A stretch of 64,000 nucleotides of DNA, taken from NCBI RefSeq assembly GCF_016862315.1, contig NZ_BOMS01000033.1:1-64000 (forward strand). The letters run 5' to 3'. This DNA comes from Actinoplanes palleronii (GTDB lineage Bacteria; Actinomycetota; Actinomycetes; Mycobacteriales; Micromonosporaceae). The notes under the pieces were generated by a model. It made no database searches, was not told where the DNA came from, and worked only from the letters and a program-made list of their open reading frames with translations. This document shows, in pieces, positions 34,677 to 42,281 of this stretch (the first letter of the stretch is position 1; every line of letters begins with the position of its first letter). The position numbers were made by a program, and so were the translations under genes.

Positions 34677-35414
34677 TCAGTCGGAGCGTTGCATCGCCCG
34701 GACACCGACGAACAATCCGAGCAGTCCCACCCCGGCCGCGGCGATCAGTCCGTAGACCGTCGTCCGGGACCAGATGTCGCCGTCGAAGAGCGCCCGCTCG
34801 GCGTTCACCACGTACGTCATGGGGTTGATCTGGGACAGCAACCGCAACCAACCCGGACCGTTGTCGATCGGCAACAGCACCCCGGCCAGCAACAACAGCG
34901 GGAAGAGCAGGGTCTGCTGCACGGTCCAGAACAGCCACTCCTGGTTCTTCGAGGCGAGCGCCAGGGTGTACGACAGCGCGCCCAGCCCGACGCAGAACCC
35001 GGCCAGGATCAGCAGCCCGAGCACCGCGCCGGTCAGGTGCAGCCGGAAACCGAACGGCAGGCAGGCCAGCACGATCACCGCGGCCTGGGCGATCATCGGG
35101 ACGATCTCCTTGAGCGCCCGTCCGATCAGCAGCGCGGGCCGCCGCAGCGGGGTGACCAGCATCCGCTCGTGCGAGCCGGTCTGGATCTCGTAGAGCAGGT
35201 TCGAGCCGGTCATCGACGAGCCGAACAGGCAGGACATCACGATGATCCCGGGGACGAACCACTGCAGCGACGACCCCTCGGGCAGCAACGGCGCGAACAG
35301 GGCCAGGAAGAACAGCGGCTGGACCATCGAGAAGACGATCGAGAACGGGCTGCGCAGCACCGGGCGAAGCTCCCGGCTGAAGACCACGCGGGTGTCGGTG
35401 ACCAGGGAACTCAT
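34677..35414 (-). CDS. ABC-2 type exporter permease (DrrB-like)
   Basis: This 245-residue membrane subunit has six hydrophobic helices in the ABC-2 pattern. The family start VFSRELRPVLRSPFSIVFSMVQPLFFLALFAPLL and the conserved ABC-2 stretch GIIVMSCLFGSSMTGSNLLYEIQTGSHERMLVTPLRRPALLIGRALKEI are present. It begins 2 bp after the ATPase gene, so the pair is co-translated. Relatives export hydrophobic drugs or lipids, as DrrAB exports daunorubicin. The cargo here is unknown. Confidence 0.9.
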   Translation of the reverse strand: MSSLVTDTRVVFSRELRPVLRSPFSIVFSMVQPLFFLALFAPLLPEGSSLQWFVPGIIVMSCLFGSSMTGSNLLYEIQTGSHERMLVTPLRRPALLIGRALKEIVPMIAQAAVIVLACLPFGFRLHLTGAVLGLLILAGFCVGLGALSYTLALASKNQEWLFWTVQQTLLFPLLLLAGVLLPIDNGPGWLRLLSQINPMTYVVNAERALFDGDIWSRTTVYGLIAAAGVGLLGLFVGVRAMQRSD

Positions 35415-35416
35415 GA

Positions 35417-36343
35417 TCAGGCCTCCTCGTTGCGCAGGCTGCGACCGGTCAGGGTCAGGAAGACGTCGTCGAGGGTCGGGCGGGTGACCTCGACCGAGTG
35501 CACCGCGACGCCGGCGGTCCGCAGCTCCTCGATCGCGCCGGGGACCATCCGCGGCCCGTCGTCGGCGGAGACCTGGACCCGGTCGCCCTCACGGACCCCG
35601 TTGAGCAGCCCGGCAGCTGTCGTCGCGTCGGCCTCCGAGCCGAAGCCGAGGAACACCCGGTCGCCGACGTGCTTGGCCTTCAGCCGCTGCGGGGTGTCGT
35701 CCGCGATGATCCGGCCGTGGTCGATGACGATCACCCGTTCCGCGATCGAGTCGGCCTCCTCCAGGTAGTGCGTGGTCAGCACGATCGTGGTGCCGTGCTC
35801 GCGACGCAGCCCGACGATGTGCTCCTGCAGGTTGGCCCGGTTCTGCGGGTCCAGCCCGGTGGACGGCTCGTCCAGGAAGAGCAGCTCGGGCGCGTGGATC
35901 AGGCCCATCGCGATGTCCAGGCGGCGGCGCTGGCCGCCGGAGAGCGAGGAGACCGTACGGTCGGCGACCTCGCCCAGGCCCAGCGACTCGATCAGCTCGC
36001 CGGCCCGGGCGCGCGCCTGACGGACCGGCAGGCCGTACGCCCGGCCCTGGCTGATCAGCTCGTCCCGGCCGCGCTGGCTGTGCCCGGCGCCGTTGCCCTG
36101 TCCGATGTAGCCGATCCGGCGCCGCACCTCGCGCTGCTTGGCGACCACGTCGAAACCGGCCACCTCGGCGCTGCCCCCGGTCGGCGGGATCAGCGTGGTG
36201 AGCATCCGCAGCGTGGTGGACTTGCCGGCGCCGTTCGGCCCGAGCAGGGCGACCAACTCGCCGTCCGCGACCTCGAGCGTGATGCCGTCGACCGCGGTCA
36301 CGCTCTTGAACCGCTTCGTCAGTTCTCGTGTCGCAATCATCAT
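35417..36343 (-). CDS. ABC exporter ATPase (DrrA-like)
   Basis: This is an ATPase of 308 residues from the ATG at 36343. Walker A is GPNGAGKST, the signature motif is LSGGQRRRLDIAMGL, Walker B is LLFLDEPSTGLDP, and the H-loop lies in TTHYLEE. The C-terminal 90 residues (after HVGDRVFLGFGSE) match the regulatory extension of DrrA-type exporters. A second ATG one codon on is equally possible. The open frame also runs 10 codons upstream through the operator, which argues against that longer form. It is divergent from a WYL regulator across a palindrome, so drug- or stress-induced expression is likely. Confidence 0.9.
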   Translation of the reverse strand: MMIATRELTKRFKSVTAVDGITLEVADGELVALLGPNGAGKSTTLRMLTTLIPPTGGSAEVAGFDVVAKQREVRRRIGYIGQGNGAGHSQRGRDELISQGRAYGLPVRQARARAGELIESLGLGEVADRTVSSLSGGQRRRLDIAMGLIHAPELLFLDEPSTGLDPQNRANLQEHIVGLRREHGTTIVLTTHYLEEADSIAERVIVIDHGRIIADDTPQRLKAKHVGDRVFLGFGSEADATTAAGLLNGVREGDRVQVSADDGPRMVPGAIEELRTAGVAVHSVEVTRPTLDDVFLTLTGRSLRNEEA

Positions 36344-36358
36344 GGCTTCGACGCTAGT

Positions 36359-36391
36359 TTTCATTGCGGCCAACTCCTGTCCGCAATGAAA
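36359..36391. promoter_or_regulatory. palindromic operator between WYL regulator and ABC exporter
   Basis: TTTCATTGCGG (36359-36369) and CCGCAATGAAA (36381-36391) are perfect 11-bp arms with an 11-bp spacer, so the half-site centres lie about two helical turns apart on one face. It fills the 62-bp gap between divergent starts. It is very probably the binding site of the WYL regulator encoded at 36406, controlling both itself and the exporter. Confidence 0.8.
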
Positions 36392-36405
36392 GGTTGTCTG
36401 GGCTG

Positions 36406-37362
36406 ATGGCGAACACGAGTGCCCGGATGCTGCGACTGCTGTCGCTGCTGCAGACCCACCGCTACTGGCCCGGCACGGAGCTGGCCGACCGGCTCGAGGT
36501 CAGCCCGCGCACCCTGCGCCGGGACGTGGACCGGCTGCGTGAGCTGGGCTATCCGGTGGACGCCAACCGTGGCGTGGCCGGTGGGTACCAGCTGCAGGCC
36601 GGCGCAGCCATGCCACCGCTGCTGCTCGACGACGAGGAGGCGGTGGCCATCGCGGTCGGGCTGCGCAGCGCCGCGGCCGGCGCGGTCGCCGGCTTCGAGG
36701 AGACCTCGGTGCGGGCGCTGGCCAAGGTGATCCAGCTGCTGCCGCCCCGGTTGCGCCGCCGGATCGACGCGCTGCAGGCGGTGACCAGCCCCGGCGTCTT
36801 CGGTGGCGGCCCGACCCTGGACGCCGGGGTGCTGACCACGATCGCGATGGCCACCCGGGCCGAGGAACGGCTGCGTTTCGACTACACGCCGCGCGACGGC
36901 GCCGGCTCGCGGCGGCACGTCGAACCGCACCGGCTGGTACCGCTCGGCCGCAAGTGGTACCTGCTGGCCTGGGACCTGGACCGGGCCGACTGGCGCAATT
37001 TCCGGGTGGACCGGATCGCCGGCCCGTTGCCGGCCGGCGCCCGCTTCCGGCCCCGGCAGATCCCGGGCGGAGATCCGGTGGCCTGGTTGCGGTCGCGGAT
37101 CAGGGCAATCCCCAATCGGTACGAGGTGTCCGTGCTGATCCGGGAGTCACCGGAGGCGATTCGCGCCTTCGTCGGCAACTGGGGCGATTGTGAACCGGTG
37201 CGCGACGGCGTCTGTCGACTTCGGATGAACGTCGACGACCTGCGCTGGCCGGCCATGGTGCTGGGCGTGCTGGGCGCGCCCTTCACCGTCGAATCCCCGG
37301 ACGAGCTGCGCGAACTGGTCCGCACGGCGAGCGCGGCGCTGTCCCGCGAAGGGTCACTCTGA
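36406..37362 (+). CDS. WYL-domain transcriptional regulator
   Basis: This is a 318-residue HTH-WYL regulator. The N-terminal HTH_11-type helix-turn-helix (about 5-60) includes WPGTELADRLEVSPRTLRRDVDRL. The WYL sensor domain (about 145-220) has VEPHRLVPLGRKWYLLAWDLDRADWRNFRVDRI, where the usual W-Y-L triad reads W-Y-L. A C-terminal WCX region follows. WYL domains bind nucleic acid or small ligands and often govern stress genes. The ATG at 36406 is chosen because the helix-turn-helix begins right after it and the upstream frame lies in the operator. It probably controls the divergent exporter. Confidence 0.9.
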   Translation: MANTSARMLRLLSLLQTHRYWPGTELADRLEVSPRTLRRDVDRLRELGYPVDANRGVAGGYQLQAGAAMPPLLLDDEEAVAIAVGLRSAAAGAVAGFEETSVRALAKVIQLLPPRLRRRIDALQAVTSPGVFGGGPTLDAGVLTTIAMATRAEERLRFDYTPRDGAGSRRHVEPHRLVPLGRKWYLLAWDLDRADWRNFRVDRIAGPLPAGARFRPRQIPGGDPVAWLRSRIRAIPNRYEVSVLIRESPEAIRAFVGNWGDCEPVRDGVCRLRMNVDDLRWPAMVLGVLGAPFTVESPDELRELVRTASAALSREGSL

Positions 37363-37369
37363 TGTGGAC

Positions 37370-37396
37370 GGACCGACGCCCCCGTGGCGTCGGTCC
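37370..37396. terminator. terminator after the WYL gene
   Basis: GGACCGACGCC (37370-37380) and GGCGTCGGTCC (37386-37396) pair around CCCGT, 7 bp past the stop. A weaker hairpin GTCACG/CGTGAC (37435-37453) beside the AT-rich run TTATATAAAAATC follows before the convergent acetyltransferase gene. Confidence 0.85.
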
Positions 37397-37464
37397 GCAT
37401 CAATGAAGGTAGCGACCGGGTGCGACAATTTCGCGTCACGTTTCGGTCGTGACTTATATAAAAA

Positions 37465-38001
37465 TCAGGTGATGAGGCGCCGGCTGCGGATGTGGTCGTC
37501 GTGCCACTCCGCGCCGACCAGGAACCGCTTGACGCCGATGATGTCGAAGCCGTGCTTGGCGTAGAACTTGGCGGCCCGGACGTTCTGCTGGTTCACCCCG
37601 AGCCAGCAGGTCGCGGCACCGGTCGCGGCGGCCGCGTCCAGAGTGGCCGCCATCAGGGCCGCGGCCGCGCCCGAGCCGTGCCGCTCGGCGGTGAGGTAGA
37701 ACTTGCTCAGCTCGACGCTGGTGTCCGGGTCCACCACGACGGCCACGTCCGGATCCGCGATCGGGCCGCGGACCAGCATCGCGTAGCCCAGCGGCTGATC
37801 CTGATCCGACACGATCAGCACGGTCCGGTCCGGGTCGGCGAGGTAGTCGGCGAACCGGGCCACGGACAGGTGGGTGGCGATGAACGTATCGATGTCCGTC
37901 TGTTCAGTGCCCGGTGGGCAGGCTAATCCGAAGGTAAGTGTCGCCAGGGCGTGTAAAGGTTGCTCGTCGCCATGGGTGGCGTGACGCACAGTTATCGCCA
38001 T
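37465..38001 (-). CDS. GNAT-family N-acetyltransferase
   Basis: This 178-residue acetyltransferase shows the acyl-CoA loop ERHGSGAAAALM, preceded by the strand ELSKFYLT. It also has the C-terminal LGVNQQNVRAAKFYAKHGFDIIG, which is the classic N-x-x-A-x-x-F-Y-x-K-x-G-F motif. It most resembles the group acting on amines, polyamines or protein N-termini. The ATG at 38001 is only 16 bp from the start of the divergent GH20 gene, so their promoters must overlap each other's coding ends. Any repressor at 38006-38018 would affect both. Confidence 0.87.
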   Translation of the reverse strand: MAITVRHATHGDEQPLHALATLTFGLACPPGTEQTDIDTFIATHLSVARFADYLADPDRTVLIVSDQDQPLGYAMLVRGPIADPDVAVVVDPDTSVELSKFYLTAERHGSGAAAALMAATLDAAAATGAATCWLGVNQQNVRAAKFYAKHGFDIIGVKRFLVGAEWHDDHIRSRRLIT

Positions 38002-38005
38002 AGCG

Positions 38006-38018
38006 AAACAGTTTAGAG
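38006..38018. promoter_or_regulatory. candidate operator/-10 region at the GH20 start
   Basis: AAACAGTTTAGAG contains the GTTTAGAG core shared with sites at 12988 and 19164, and the small palindrome AAAC-A-GTTT. TAGAGT (38014-38019) could also be the -10 box of GH20. It would put transcription start at or beside the GTG at 38027 and make the mRNA leaderless. No ribosome site is visible. Confidence 0.4.
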
Positions 38019-39418
38019 TGTTCAGAGTGCGCCCTCTGACGAAGCGGCTCGGCGATGTGATCCCGGCGCCCGCTCTGGTAGTTCCGGAACCGGCCGTGAC
38101 CTTCACTCTCTCCCCTGACACGACGATCTGGCTGGCTGCTCTCCCCGGCGCCGGTGACGAGAACGGGGGAGTCCGCCTCGAGCTGGACGACGCCGCCGGG
38201 CTCGGTGCGGAGGGCTACCGCCTGGCGATCACCGGCGACGGCGTGACACTGCGGGCCGCCACCCGGGCCGGGCTCTTCTGGGGCGTGCAGACGCTGCGCC
38301 AGCTGGCCGCCGGGGACGGTGTGCTGCCCGGCGGGGTGATCGAGGACCGGCCGCGCTATGCGTACCGCGGGGCGATGCTCGACCTGGCCCGGCACTTCTT
38401 CACCGTCGACGAGATCAAGGCGCATCTCGACCTGTTGATCCAATTCAAGATCAACCACCTGCACCTGCACCTCACCGACGATCAGGGCTGGCGGCTGGAG
38501 ATCCCGGGCTGGCCCCGGCTCACCGAGATCGGCGGGGGCCCGGGCACCGGCTGCGACGGCGCCGGGCCCGGCTTCCTCACCCTGGCCGAGTACGCCGAGG
38601 TGACCGCGTACGCCGCCGAGCGGTTCGTGACCGTGATCCCGGAGATCGACATGCCCGGGCACGTGAACGCGGCGCTGGTGGCGTATCCGGAACTGACCGC
38701 GGACGGGCAGCCGATCGCGCCGCGTACCGACGCCGAGGTCGGGTACAGCTCGCTGGTGGCCGGCAAGGAGGAGACGTACGCCTTCGTCGAGGCCGTCCTC
38801 AAGACCGTCGCCGACGCCACCCCGGGGCCGTACCTGCACATCGGCGGCGACGAGTGCCTCTCCACCTCGCCCGAGGACTACCGCGCGTTCCTGGCCCGGG
38901 TGCTGCCGCTGCCCGCGAAGTACGGCAAACGGGCGATCGGCTGGCACGAGATCGCCGGCGTCGAGCTGCCCGCGGACACCGTCGTGCAGTACTGGCGCCC
39001 GGAAGCCGAGGCGCCGAGCGTGGTCGCGTCCGGCCGCCAGGTGATCATGTCACCGGCCGACCGGGTCTACCTGGACATGAAGTACGACGAGACCACCCCG
39101 ATCGGGCTGGACTGGGCCGGCCTGGTCCCGGTCGCCCGCTCGTACGACTGGGACCCGGCACACCGCCTCGCCGGCCTCCCCGAGGAGTCGGTGCTGGGCG
39201 TCGCCGCCCCGCTCTGGTCGGAGACCCTGCGCAGCCCGGCCGACGTGCAGTACCTCACCTTCCCCCGGCTGCCCGCCGTCGCCGAGGTGGCGTGGACCCC
39301 GCAGAGCGGCCGGGACTGGGCGTCCTTCCGCGACCGGGTGGCCGCGTTCGGGCCGCGCTGGGAGGCCGCCGGGGTCAACTACTTCCGCTCCCCGGAGATC
39401 GACTGGCCGTCGGCCTGA
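38018..39418 (+). CDS. GH20 beta-N-acetylhexosaminidase
   Basis: This enzyme of about 466 residues shows the GH20 plan: an N-terminal GH20b domain (about 20-110), then the barrel beginning YRGAMLDLARHFFTVDEIKAHLDLL. NHLHLHLTDDQGWRLEI follows, and the catalytic Asp-Glu pair lies in HIGGDECLST. The acetamido-assisted mechanism releases GlcNAc or GalNAc from chitin or murein fragments. There is no signal peptide, so chito-oligosaccharides are probably split inside the cell. The GTG at 38018 lies within the operator-like site; the next GTG (38027) is a good alternative and would suit a leaderless transcript. Confidence 0.88.
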   Translation: MFRVRPLTKRLGDVIPAPALVVPEPAVTFTLSPDTTIWLAALPGAGDENGGVRLELDDAAGLGAEGYRLAITGDGVTLRAATRAGLFWGVQTLRQLAAGDGVLPGGVIEDRPRYAYRGAMLDLARHFFTVDEIKAHLDLLIQFKINHLHLHLTDDQGWRLEIPGWPRLTEIGGGPGTGCDGAGPGFLTLAEYAEVTAYAAERFVTVIPEIDMPGHVNAALVAYPELTADGQPIAPRTDAEVGYSSLVAGKEETYAFVEAVLKTVADATPGPYLHIGGDECLSTSPEDYRAFLARVLPLPAKYGKRAIGWHEIAGVELPADTVVQYWRPEAEAPSVVASGRQVIMSPADRVYLDMKYDETTPIGLDWAGLVPVARSYDWDPAHRLAGLPEESVLGVAAPLWSETLRSPADVQYLTFPRLPAVAEVAWTPQSGRDWASFRDRVAAFGPRWEAAGVNYFRSPEIDWPSA

Positions 39419-39462
39419 TCGGCTCGGGGCTCCCAGCCGTACCTCCAACCACACGCCTACGC

Positions 39463-39526
39463 TGTCGGCCCGTCCGTCGTTTCGGCCGGGAGCAGGTGTC
39501 GGCCCGTCCGTCGTTTCGGCCGGGAG
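39463..39526. repeat. two direct copies of a 30-bp unit (34-bp period)
   Basis: Positions 39463-39492 and 39497-39526 are identical 30-mers beginning TGTCGGCCCGTCC and ending TTTCGGCCGGGAG, separated by CAGG. A further partial echo (TGTCGG) follows at 39532. The array sits between the GH20 stop and the M48 gene. Confidence 0.9.
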
Positions 39527-39591
39527 GCCGGTGTCGGCTTGTTGAGGAGCCGGGTCGGGTGACCGGCTTTGATCGGTAGGAGGAGAGCGGC

Positions 39592-41529
39592 TTGAGCAAC
39601 GACGCGCGAGCGGCAACCAGGTCGGCCACCGCCCTGGCCGGGTTCCTGGTCGTCGCCGGACTGCAGCTGGCGGTGGTGCTCGCCGTGCTGTGGACGGTGC
39701 TGAAACTGCTGCCCGCGGACTTCGCGTTGCGCGCCGGCGTGCCGTTGAGCCTGGCCACCTTCGGCGCGCTCGGGTACGCCACCTGGCGCGCCCTGCACAG
39801 CCGCCGCCGGGTGCCGGCCGGGGTCGCGGTGACCCGGGCCGACGCGCCGGAACTCTGGGCGCTGGTCGACGGCGCGGCAACCGCCGCCGGGGTGAGCCCG
39901 CCGGACGGGCTGACCGTGGTCGCCGACGCCACCGTGGTGACCGGCGAGCAGACCCGGGCGCTCGGCCTGGTCGGCGGCCGCCGCGATCTGTACCTCGGGC
40001 TGCCGCTGCTGCAGGCCTGGGACACCGCGCGGGTGCGCGCCGCGGTCGCCCATGAGCTGGCGCACGGGTCGACGCGGCTGGGCCGGTGGGCGCCGGCGGC
40101 GTACCGGGGCCGGGTCGTGGTGGGGCGGCTGGCGTCCCGCTGGGGTCGCGGCCGCAACCCGGTCGCGGTGGTCCTCCGGGCGTACGCCGAGGTCTACCGC
40201 CGCCGGGACGCGCCGTTCAGCCGGGCACAGGAGCTCGCCGCCGACCGGATCGCGGCCGAGTACGCCGGCCCGGTGGCGGCCGTCGCCGTGCTGCGCGACC
40301 TGCCGGTGCTGGCCGGGATGCAGCGGCTGTTCCACGCCGAGTACGTCGGGCCGGGCTGGCAGGCCGGGCACGTGCCGGAGGACGTGTTCGGCGGGTTCCT
40401 GCGGGTGCTCGCGGCGCGCGGGGAGGACGTGGCGATCCTGCGAGCGCGGGGCGCGGAGCCGGGCGGCGCCTGGGACACCCATCCGCCGCTGGCCGAGCGG
40501 CTGGCCGCGCTGACACCGCCGGCCCCTTCCGAGGAGGCGGCTACCGACGAGGCGCCTGCCGCCGAGCCGGCGCCGGTGGTGGAGGAGACCGCCGACGAGC
40601 TGGTTCCCGACCTTCCCGGGCTCGGCAAGGCGCTGCAGGCCGTGGCCTTCCCGTCGCACGGTCGTACCGAAGTGGGGTGGGACGGCTTCCTCAGCGTGGC
40701 GCGCACCGCCGAGATGGAACGGGAAGCCGAGGCAGCACTCGCGACCGTGTCCCGGGCGGTCGGTGTGCCGGTACCGGATGCCGAACGCGTCCTGGAACTG
40801 GCGGCCGACGGCCGCCTCAAGACCGCCGCGGCCACCATCTTCCCCGGCCTCTCCCCGGAGGAGACCGCCGACCGGATCGTCGACCTGCTCTCCCTGATGC
40901 TGGCCCTGGCCGCGCTGCGCAGCGACGTGGCCCGCTGGCGGCACAACTGGACCGGCACCGCCGAGCTGGTGGCCCGGGACGGCAACCACCTGAACCTCAC
41001 CGACGTGGCCGCGGCCGCCGCCGACCCGGAACAGGCCGAGGCGGTCCGCGCCTACCTCACCCAGATCGGGGTGGATCTGGCCGCACCGGTCGGCGACCGC
41101 CCGGCGGCCCGGGCGCAGGTGCTCGGCGGCCTGGTCAACCTGTCGGCGGACGGCGGGCGGACCGACCTGCTCGTCACCGACCTCGGTTTTCTGCTGGTCC
41201 CCGGGCTGGCCCGGGGCAAGGGCGGCGATGCGAAGCGGCGACTCCACCAGATCGCGGCGACCGGTGTCCCGGTCTCTTCTGCTGTTCCGGAGTCTCCGGA
41301 GGGGCAGACCGCGGTGGCCACCATGGAAGCACCGGTGGACGGGCGTCGGTTCGTACCGTTCGTGGACGTGGCCGCGGTGACCGCGCTGCCCGGGCGGCGG
41401 CGGGGCTGGGTGCTCGGCCTGCACGACGGCGGCAGCCTCACCCTGCGGTCGTCGTTGGACACCGAGGAACTTCCCGGCGGCTGGGCGGCCTGGGAGGACG
41501 CGGTCACCTTCCTGGCCGGCACCCGGTGA
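39592..41529 (+). CDS. M48-family membrane metallopeptidase
   Basis: This 645-residue protein has two N-terminal membrane helices (about 13-37 and 47-66) and a zinc peptidase domain of the M48 (HtpX/Ste24) class. Its active site is HELAH (His154, Glu155, His158), with the third ligand expected in QELAADRIAA. A second large soluble part (about 320-645) has no motif I recognise and is much longer than in HtpX (about 290 residues). The TTG start is supported by AGGAGGAG 8 nt upstream; no ATG or GTG fits as well. It probably trims membrane or envelope proteins under stress. Confidence 0.82.
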   Translation: MSNDARAATRSATALAGFLVVAGLQLAVVLAVLWTVLKLLPADFALRAGVPLSLATFGALGYATWRALHSRRRVPAGVAVTRADAPELWALVDGAATAAGVSPPDGLTVVADATVVTGEQTRALGLVGGRRDLYLGLPLLQAWDTARVRAAVAHELAHGSTRLGRWAPAAYRGRVVVGRLASRWGRGRNPVAVVLRAYAEVYRRRDAPFSRAQELAADRIAAEYAGPVAAVAVLRDLPVLAGMQRLFHAEYVGPGWQAGHVPEDVFGGFLRVLAARGEDVAILRARGAEPGGAWDTHPPLAERLAALTPPAPSEEAATDEAPAAEPAPVVEETADELVPDLPGLGKALQAVAFPSHGRTEVGWDGFLSVARTAEMEREAEAALATVSRAVGVPVPDAERVLELAADGRLKTAAATIFPGLSPEETADRIVDLLSLMLALAALRSDVARWRHNWTGTAELVARDGNHLNLTDVAAAAADPEQAEAVRAYLTQIGVDLAAPVGDRPAARAQVLGGLVNLSADGGRTDLLVTDLGFLLVPGLARGKGGDAKRRLHQIAATGVPVSSAVPESPEGQTAVATMEAPVDGRRFVPFVDVAAVTALPGRRRGWVLGLHDGGSLTLRSSLDTEELPGGWAAWEDAVTFLAGTR

Positions 41530-41704
41530 CCCGCGGGTCCGGTCCGGGCCCGGAAGTATCCCGAGTCTCGTCTGCGACGAATGAATACCCCGGGCGTCAC
41601 ATCAGGCGACAATGACCTCAGTTGTTGGCTTCGGGTACGCCTTAAATGGGTAGCAGGAGTCCGTCCCCTGCCGGGACGATGGCAGGGACGCTGGGGAGGC
41701 GCTG

Positions 41705-42205
41705 ATGGAACGGGGCCCGATGGCGCTGTTCGGGGCCATCGTCGCGGTCGGAGTGGGTCCGGCACTGTGGCTGGGCGTGCAGCTCGGCGCGGTCGACGCG
41801 CCGGTCAGGCCGCCCGGCACGACCATTCTTCAGCAGCTTCCGGCGGCCGAGGCCGACCCGGGTGGCGCCGGGGCCGGCGAGGAGTCCGAGACCAGCGCCC
41901 CGACCGTCCGGTGGACCGTGCCGGCGTCGAACCGGCGTCCACTGACCGCCAGCCCGTCACCCTCGCCGTCGGTCAGTGCTTCGGCCAGCCCGTCGGCGTC
42001 GGTCTCGCCCAGTGCTTCCGACTCGCCGGGGACTCCCGAGGCCACCGAGTCGCCGACGCCGTCGGCGGAGCCGTCCGAGCCGTCGTCCGAGCCGAGCGAC
42101 CCGCCCACCGAGTCCACCCCCGAGCCGGAACCGTCCACCTCGTCGGCGGACCCCGGTGACGAGCCGACCGAGCCCGGTCCCGACCACCCGGAGTCGGAGC
42201 TGTAA
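41705..42205 (+). CDS. membrane-anchored Ser/Pro/Glu-rich protein
   Basis: This 166-residue protein begins with one membrane helix (about 6-26) acting as an uncleaved anchor. A short spacer follows, then a long tail from about residue 78 made of Ser, Pro, Glu, Thr and Ala (SPSPSPSVSASASPSASVSP; SEPSSEPSDPP). The tail is acidic and surely disordered, suited to spanning the peptidoglycan. No enzyme motif is present. GGAGG precedes the ATG. A small hairpin CCCTGCC/GGCAGGG (41666-41687) just upstream could influence translation. Confidence 0.7.
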   Translation: MERGPMALFGAIVAVGVGPALWLGVQLGAVDAPVRPPGTTILQQLPAAEADPGGAGAGEESETSAPTVRWTVPASNRRPLTASPSPSPSVSASASPSASVSPSASDSPGTPEATESPTPSAEPSEPSSEPSDPPTESTPEPEPSTSSADPGDEPTEPGPDHPESEL

Positions 42206-42233
42206 AAGCGCTGGTCAAGGACGCTGGACATGC

Positions 42234-42267
42234 GAAAGGGGGAGCCGATTCAGGCTCCCCCTTTTTC
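42234..42267 (+). terminator. rho-independent terminator with T-run
   Basis: GAAAGGGGGAGCC (42234-42246) pairs with GGCTCCCCCTTT (42253-42264) followed by TTC. It is one of the few in the window with a genuine T-run, and it serves the membrane-anchored protein and, in reverse, the convergent acidic protein. Confidence 0.9.
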
Positions 42268-42281
42268 GGTACGACCTGAGC

